DNA from: Patescibacteria group bacterium
Lineage (GTDB): Bacteria > Patescibacteriota > Patescibacteriia > Patescibacteriales > WJLG01
DNA: 43,619 nt
Direction: 5' to 3'
Assembly: GCA_028716485.1 (NCBI GenBank)
Contig: JAQUPS010000013.1
Location: 1 to 43,619 of the forward strand
Of this stretch, positions 39,740-43,619 are shown one piece after another (position 1 is the first letter of the stretch; every line of letters begins with the position of its first letter). Under the pieces are notes generated by a model. It worked only from the letters and a program-made list of their open reading frames with translations. It made no database searches and was not told where the DNA came from. The position numbers were made by a program, and so were the translations under genes.

Positions 39740-40804
39740 ATGTCTTTATCTATCGGTATCGTCGGCTTGCCCAATGTCGGCAAGTCCACCTTGTTTAACG
39801 CTATTACCAAGAAACAGGTTGAGGCGGCCAATTATCCTTTCTGTACCATCGATCCCAATGTCGGCGTCGTCAAAGTTCCTGACGCCCGGCTTTTGGCGTT
39901 GGCGGAAATTTCCCAGCCGGAAAAAATCATCAACACGACGATTGAATTCATCGATATCGCCGGCTTAGTGAAAGGCGCCAACGAAGGCGAAGGCCTGGGC
40001 AATAAATTTTTATCGCACATCCGGGAATGCGATGCGATCTGCGAAGTGGTCAGGGATTTCGAGAATTCCGACATTATTCATGTCAATAATAAGATTGATC
40101 CGGACGGAGACCGCGAAACGATCGATATGGAATTGGTTCTGGCGGATTTGGCTTCGGCGGAAAAAAGTTTTAAAAATTACGAAGGCGCGGCCAAGGGCGG
40201 CAACAAGGATGAAATAAAAAAACGCGACCTGATGCGAAAAGTCTGCGGCCATCTGGCGCAAGGCTTGCCGGTAAGAAGATTGGAATTGGACGAGGACGAG
40301 AAAAATATCGTAAAGCCGTTTTGTTTCCTGACCGCCAAGCCGATTATGTATGTGCTGAATATTTCCGATGTCGAAGCGCCGGTTGATCTGGCAAAATGGC
40401 CGCAAAACACCTTTAAGCTTAATGTTAAATTGGAAAGCGAGATAGCCGCGCTGCCCGAAGCCGAACAGGCCGAATATATCAAAGAGCTGGGCTTGAATGA
40501 AAGCGGATTGGACAAATTGATCGAAGAGGCGTATAGATTATTAGGCCTGATAACTTTCTTTACCACCGGCTCTGACGAAACCCGCGCCTGGACCGTTAAA
40601 AAAGGCTCGACCGCGCCCGAGGCGGCCGGAAAAATACATTCTGACATCGAAGAGGGATTTGTCCGCGCCGAAATCATCAACTGGAAAGATTTTATCGCCG
40701 CCGGTTCGGAAGCTCGCGCCCGCGAAAAGGGCTTATTGAGAACCGAGGGGCGGGAATATATCATCAAGGACGGAGACGTTTGCAATTTTTTACATAACAA
40801 ATAG
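39740..40804 (+). CDS. ychF: YchF/OLA1-type ribosome-associated P-loop ATPase
   Basis: 354 residues (family ~363). Obg-superfamily NTPase with P-loop GLPNVGKST (9-17), NYPFCTIDPNVGVV, DIAGLVKGANEGEGLGNKFL for G3, and a G4 region reading VLNISD instead of NKxD, consistent with ATP preference. The C-terminal TGS domain has LITFFTTGSDETRAWTVKKG, GKIHSDIEEGFVRAEIINW and LRTEGREYIIKDGDVCNFLH. Binds ribosomes and takes part in stress responses. An orphan gene with a good ribosome binding site begins 16 bp downstream. Confidence 0.96.
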   Translation: MSLSIGIVGLPNVGKSTLFNAITKKQVEAANYPFCTIDPNVGVVKVPDARLLALAEISQPEKIINTTIEFIDIAGLVKGANEGEGLGNKFLSHIRECDAICEVVRDFENSDIIHVNNKIDPDGDRETIDMELVLADLASAEKSFKNYEGAAKGGNKDEIKKRDLMRKVCGHLAQGLPVRRLELDEDEKNIVKPFCFLTAKPIMYVLNISDVEAPVDLAKWPQNTFKLNVKLESEIAALPEAEQAEYIKELGLNESGLDKLIEEAYRLLGLITFFTTGSDETRAWTVKKGSTAPEAAGKIHSDIEEGFVRAEIINWKDFIAAGSEARAREKGLLRTEGREYIIKDGDVCNFLHNK

Positions 40805-40819
40805 AAGAAGGAGGATGCG

Positions 40820-41197
40820 ATGCTTAAAGCTCTTTTCAAAAAAAGAAGCGCGCTGGAAGCCGTGCTGGACAGGATCAAGAGAGATCTGAAAAAAATCAAG
40901 CGGGAAAGATTCCAATTGCCCGAATCGGAAGAAAAACGGAAGCAAGCGAAAATTCCCCTGGGGTCTTTGCCTAAAAGATTGCGCGACAGCTATCTGCTAT
41001 CCGAGTATTATTCCGGCCAGCCGAACGAAGCCGGTATTTTCGGACGAACGGACATCGGCCTGAAACGCGAGATTATCCGGGCGGTTTTGGACAGATATTT
41101 GGTGGCCAAATTCGGCACGAATTCTTTCGACAAGCCATCTGATTTTTGGGTCGACCGCCATTGGGATTTGTGGCGGCTGAGAAAAAAAGAACACTAA
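40820..41197 (+). CDS. Hypothetical basic protein
   Basis: 125 residues. The first ~45 are a strongly basic helix (EAVLDRIKRDLKKIKRERFQ), then LPKRLRDSYLLSEYYSGQPN, and the end is Trp-rich (FWVDRHWDLWRLRKKEH). No motif recognised; nucleic-acid or ribosome binding would fit the charge (inference). AAGGAGG lies before ATG 40820. It sits 16 bp after ychF and 25 bp before another orphan, probably cotranscribed. Confidence 0.72.
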   Translation: MLKALFKKRSALEAVLDRIKRDLKKIKRERFQLPESEEKRKQAKIPLGSLPKRLRDSYLLSEYYSGQPNEAGIFGRTDIGLKREIIRAVLDRYLVAKFGTNSFDKPSDFWVDRHWDLWRLRKKEH

Positions 41198-41221
41198 CTT
41201 TGTAGCAGAAGGAGAGGACGA

Positions 41222-41614
41222 ATGGAAAAATTACACGAAGAAATCCGGGAGGATTTGGCCAAACTGAAGCCGGCGGATTTTATTCCTCCGCAGCGGAATC
41301 TGCCGGCCGTTCCCGGCATTAAGCCTTTGGGCGAGCTTTCTGAAGATTTAAAGCGGCTCTATACGCTGAAGCGGATTTATTGTGCCAAAGTCGAGCAGAT
41401 TCTGGCAAAAATGAACGATAGCCAGCGGAAAGTAAAAAATCCGCCCGAGGCGCCGGCAGATGAAGAATTCAATCTTTGGAACGAACTTAATGCCAAAATG
41501 AATACCGTAAACATCGCCTATCTTTTGCGGCTAGCCCAAAAATACGGCCGGGCTGAAACCATTTCACCTTATTCCGATTGGCATGTTTATAACGTGCCGG
41601 CTTATTACAAATAA
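41222..41614 (+). CDS. Hypothetical protein
   Basis: 130 residues, soluble. EKLHEEIREDLAKLKPADFI, a Pro-rich link (PPQRNLPAVPGIKPLGELSE), a helical middle (DLKRLYTLKRIYCAKVEQIL) and a tail YSDWHVYNVPAYYK. No family recognised. GAAGGAGAGG before ATG 41222 supports the start. Last gene of the ychF group; a terminator follows at once. Confidence 0.72.
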   Translation: MEKLHEEIREDLAKLKPADFIPPQRNLPAVPGIKPLGELSEDLKRLYTLKRIYCAKVEQILAKMNDSQRKVKNPPEAPADEEFNLWNELNAKMNTVNIAYLLRLAQKYGRAETISPYSDWHVYNVPAYYK

Positions 41615-41617
41615 GCA

Positions 41618-41646
41618 AAACCCCTTGTTGATCAAGGGGTTTTTAA
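41618..41646. terminator. Bidirectional rho-independent terminator
   Basis: AACCCCTTG / CAAGGGGTT perfect 9-bp stem with TTGAT loop, T-run on the plus strand and an A-run on the other side. It overlaps the end of the convergent methyltransferase gene by four bases. Confidence 0.9.
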
Positions 41647-42899
41647 TTTAGTTTCAGACAGACGATTTCCCGCCAGACTTTCTGTCCGGGGCGTCCATAG
41701 ACGATCGTGCCGCGGCGGGTGGTGCGCAGAATTTGCCGCAGGTTTTCCGGCAGAGGATTGACTACCTGCCAGCCGTCCAGGCTCGGATTGAGAAAATGAA
41801 AATCCGGCCGCTCGCCTTCGGCTCTAACCGGGAAAATCATCACGACCCGGCCATCCGGCTTCAAGATTTTTTTAAATTCGTTTAGCGCGGCGGAATATAA
41901 TTTTTCTAATTCAATTTTTGTTTTTACAGGATCTGGATTTCCTCTTTGCGGGCCGAGATACGGCTCGGTAACAATAGCATCTATGGAATTATGGGGAATA
42001 TTTTTTGAAATTTCCATTGCCGATATATTAAATAATTTGATATTGGATATTTGATATTGGATATTTAGTTTTTTTTCGCCGACCCAGGCAAGATTTTTTT
42101 TCGTATCAGCGATCGCCTTTTCGGAAATATCCGCGCCAACGACATTTTTTATTCCCAGCAAAAGAGCTTCCATTAAAATCGTTCCCGAACCGCAGAATGG
42201 GTCTAATAAATGAGTCCCCTCTTGGGAGGGTTGGCATTCGGGGTTGGTTTCGGCTGAATGGGATATATTATTATTAATTTTTCCTGACAGATTCAGCATT
42301 ATCTGCGCCAGTTTCGGCGGGATCATGCCTGATTGATCGTCGCGTTCCGGCCGGCCGAAATCGCGGAAAGATAATTCCTTAAACGGCTGAACCGCTTCAG
42401 TATATCCCAGATAAAGCGTATCGGCTTCTTCAATCAAAACAATTTCCGCGCCATGATGTTTCAAGATATTCTGCTCCACCACCACGCTGGATAAAGTTTT
42501 TTCTTTGCTCGTCACCAGCCGGCAGCTTACGCCTTTTTGTTTGAGGATTTTTTTAACTGCCAAGCCGATGGGAAAAACCGGCAGATTATTTTTGCCATAA
42601 TAGGAAAGTCCAAAACAATATTTGTTCGTTTCGCTCCGTTCTGCCAAGTCATCGCCAATTACTTTTAAAATCGCTTCTTTGATTTTTTCGTTATTATGCC
42701 GGTTGACTTCATCGGCGATAAAGCCGATTTTGATAGTTCCGCCCAGCCGCCTGATCAGCTTTGGCGCGTCAGTCGCCGGACTTTTCAAAATTAAAATATT
42801 GCCCGCCAAAAGGAGCGCTTCTTCTTCCGCGCCCAAAACCGCGGTTATTTCCGCGGCCGAAAGCGCCGGATTATTGCCTAAAACGAAAAAGTATTTCAT
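41643..42899 (-). CDS. Trm11/COG1041-like tRNA guanosine-N2 methyltransferase
   Basis: 418 residues. The N-terminal ~170 residues look like a THUMP-type RNA-binding region (SYYGKNNLPVFPIGLAVKKI, LKQKGVSCRLVTSKEKTLSS). The catalytic part has LDPFCGSGTILMEALLLGIK as SAM motif I and IVTEPYLGPQRG at the position of the (N/D)PPY motif, here EPY. The closest known activity is N2-methylation of G10 in tRNA by Trm11/Trm-G10 in archaea and eukaryotes. Two repeat-derived stretches interrupt it: NPECQPSQEGTH just before motif I, and NIQYQISNIKLFNIS after it. Start is ATG 42899; no Shine-Dalgarno site. Confidence 0.82.
   Translation of the reverse strand: MKYFFVLGNNPALSAAEITAVLGAEEEALLLAGNILILKSPATDAPKLIRRLGGTIKIGFIADEVNRHNNEKIKEAILKVIGDDLAERSETNKYCFGLSYYGKNNLPVFPIGLAVKKILKQKGVSCRLVTSKEKTLSSVVVEQNILKHHGAEIVLIEEADTLYLGYTEAVQPFKELSFRDFGRPERDDQSGMIPPKLAQIMLNLSGKINNNISHSAETNPECQPSQEGTHLLDPFCGSGTILMEALLLGIKNVVGADISEKAIADTKKNLAWVGEKKLNIQYQISNIKLFNISAMEISKNIPHNSIDAIVTEPYLGPQRGNPDPVKTKIELEKLYSAALNEFKKILKPDGRVVMIFPVRAEGERPDFHFLNPSLDGWQVVNPLPENLRQILRTTRRGTIVYGRPGQKVWREIVCLKLN
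42037..42064 (-). repeat. 14-bp perfect tandem repeat inside the Trm11-like gene
   Basis: TTGATATTGGATAT occurs twice in a row; on the coding strand it gives IQYQISNIKL-type residues. Confidence 0.85.
42210..42290 (-). repeat. Repeat-derived in-frame insertion in the Trm11-like gene
   Basis: The coding strand reads AACCCCGAATGCCAACCCTC then CCAAGAGGGG, with CCCTC/GAGGG pairing. It encodes NPECQPSQEGTH and neighbours, immediately before SAM motif I. It shares the CCCCTC/GAGGGG style with the recQ insertion. Confidence 0.65.
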
Positions 42900-42937
42900 A
42901 TCTCTATTATATAGTCAGCAGAGCAACTATACAAATA

Positions 42938-42972
42938 AAAAAATCCCCCGTCAATCTTGTCGATTTAGGGGG
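42938..42972 (-). terminator. Rho-independent terminator of the gene at 43002
   Basis: Minus strand: CCCCC and GGGGG with inner AATC/GATT pairing, followed by ATTTTTTT. Confidence 0.82.
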
Positions 42973-43001
42973 CGGGGATGATGAGCGGGAAAAATAGAAG
43001 A

Positions 43002-43412
43002 TTAATTTAAGTCGTGGCGGGGAAAGCCATTCAAATGCTGGCGTCGGCCATGCTCCGCGCCTTTTTGAAAGCTGTGGCAATTTTGCCGGCGGGGAATAAA
43101 ATTCCAGCTGCGTTTTTTCGGTTTCATAGGTTCGGCCTGTGGAGCATCGGTCAGCGTGGCAGAAACTTCATAAAAGGGAGTGCCGGACGAATTGGTCGAG
43201 GCCGAGATTGTCGTAGTCTCAATCGTGGCCGGAACGGAAATATCGTGGTTGAAATAAAATTTCGGCTTGGGCGTGCCAGGTGCCGTCCAACTTGTCATTT
43301 GCCGGGGACCGCCTTTTGATTCTTTGATAACCGGCCTAAGTTCGTACCCGGCTCGGCAGCGGTTGAAATTCAGTTCCAGAGCGTCCTTGGTGGCCATGAT
43401 GTTTTGTCGCAT
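43002..43412 (-). CDS. Hypothetical protein
   Basis: 136 residues, no recognised domain. A Ser/Thr-rich middle (PATIETTTISASTNSSGTPF) suggests beta structure, and the C-terminus is basic with His and Cys (PRRQNCHSFQKGAEHGRRQH). No signal peptide. AAGGAG lies eight bases before ATG 43412; an in-frame ATG five codons later is possible. A consensus promoter and a terminator flank it, so it is a single-gene unit. Confidence 0.68.
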   Translation of the reverse strand: MRQNIMATKDALELNFNRCRAGYELRPVIKESKGGPRQMTSWTAPGTPKPKFYFNHDISVPATIETTTISASTNSSGTPFYEVSATLTDAPQAEPMKPKKRSWNFIPRRQNCHSFQKGAEHGRRQHLNGFPRHDLN

Positions 43413-43459
43413 CAGCTTCTCCTTATGTAGGGTGAAAAATGAACGTTGATTATATTAAG

Positions 43460-43488
43460 ATAATAGCATAAATATATTATTTTGTCAA
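43460..43488 (-). promoter_or_regulatory. Promoter of the hypothetical gene
   Basis: Minus strand: TTGACA (43483-43488), 17-nt spacer, TATTAT (43460-43465); about 48 bp upstream of ATG 43412. Confidence 0.75.
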
Positions 43489-43515
43489 TTAAAACGTAAT
43501 AGCCCAATAGCTTGG

Positions 43516-43555
43516 AAACGTTTTGATATAATAAACAGATATCAAATTAACGTTT
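43516..43555. repeat. Inverted repeat over the promoter of the right-edge gene
   Basis: AAACGTTTTGATAT (43516-43529) is inverted as ATATCAAATTAACGTTT (43539-43555) with a small bulge. TGATATAAT in the left arm is an extended -10 element. It may be an operator or the terminal inverted repeat of an insertion sequence. Confidence 0.55.
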
Positions 43556-43561
43556 CTTCGT

Positions 43562-43619
43562 ATGGCTTACACAACCAATCCCCGGATGCCCAGACTGCGG
43601 GCTAAAGCGGTTAAACTGG
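43562..43619 (+). CDS. Start of a probable transposase/integrase (partial at window edge)
   Basis: ATG 43562 opens a frame to the window end: MAYTTNPRMPRLRAKAVKL. The opening MxYTTNPxxPRxRxxAV is one I associate with helix-turn-helix IS481-like transposases in Patescibacteria. Only 19 residues are visible, so this is tentative. It lies just after an inverted repeat holding a promoter-like box. Confidence 0.5.
   Translation, partial: MAYTTNPRMPRLRAKAVKL

Noticed and set aside
886-43544. Avoidance of GATATC as a sign of long-standing restriction
   Set aside because: About ten sites are present in the window, near the random expectation.

Overview
The window looks like a chromosomal segment of a Patescibacteria/CPR bacterium, probably a Parcubacteria-like lineage. 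This is inferred, because there is no rRNA in the window to place it. The evidence is dense small housekeeping operons, archaeal/eukaryotic-type tRNA modification enzymes (Elp3, a Trm9/ALKBH8-like methyltransferase, a Trm11-like enzyme), many short orphan genes, RNase J with PNPase, and families of short self-complementary repeats that fill intergenic gaps and invade reading frames. TGA is used as a stop (for example at the end of recQ), so the Gracilibacteria TGA=Gly code does not apply.

Layout. 1-4.6 kb, minus strand: rpsO, a NYN/LabA-like gene and pnp, then a separate multi-span membrane protein. 4.6-9.8 kb, plus strand: elp3, an acyl carrier protein, a lipocalin/AttH-like protein, a DUF475 membrane protein and a lipoprotein. 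9.8-17.4 kb: an orphan helical protein, glyA-folD with three small genes (Cys-rich, DUF2132, GIY-YIG), an orphan, recQ, the Trm9-like methyltransferase and another orphan. 17.4-21.5 kb: nusA, then a restriction-modification island with a GIY-YIG protein, a clear EcoRV-like endonuclease and a D12-class adenine methyltransferase. 21.5-26.7 kb: membrane pyrophosphatase, trigger factor, smpB, tmRNA, an inverted-repeat-bounded four-helix-bundle gene, tRNA-Leu(UAA) and tRNA-Gly(GCC). 26.7-27.1 kb: a GC-rich structured element next to a duplicated tRNA-Gly 3' end. 27.1-36.7 kb: Fic, an ArgB-like kinase, phosphomannomutase, infC-rpmI-rplT with a long folded spacer, secG, a peptide-binding protein and RNase J. 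36.7-39.2 kb: a radical SAM / DegT aminotransferase / Nudix cassette. 39.2-43.6 kb: an acidic orphan, ychF, two orphans, the Trm11-like methyltransferase, an orphan and the start of a probable transposase.

How the genes connect. Translation and RNA turnover dominate: S15, L35, L20, IF3, NusA, PNPase, RNase J, YchF, SmpB with tmRNA, and trigger factor. Elp3 plus the Trm9-like enzyme could form a cm5U to mcm5U wobble-uridine pathway (inference). GlyA and FolD form a one-carbon pair. The EcoRV-like module is a self-contained defence system.

Most notable observations: repeat-derived in-frame insertions in elp3, recQ, nusA and the trm11-like gene, two of which encode nearly the same peptide; a 23-bp perfect inverted repeat around the four-helix-bundle gene; the element beside tRNA-Gly; conserved EcoRV recognition loops predicting GATATC; a large infC-rpmI leader; and promoters placed so that recQ and infC mRNAs should be leaderless.
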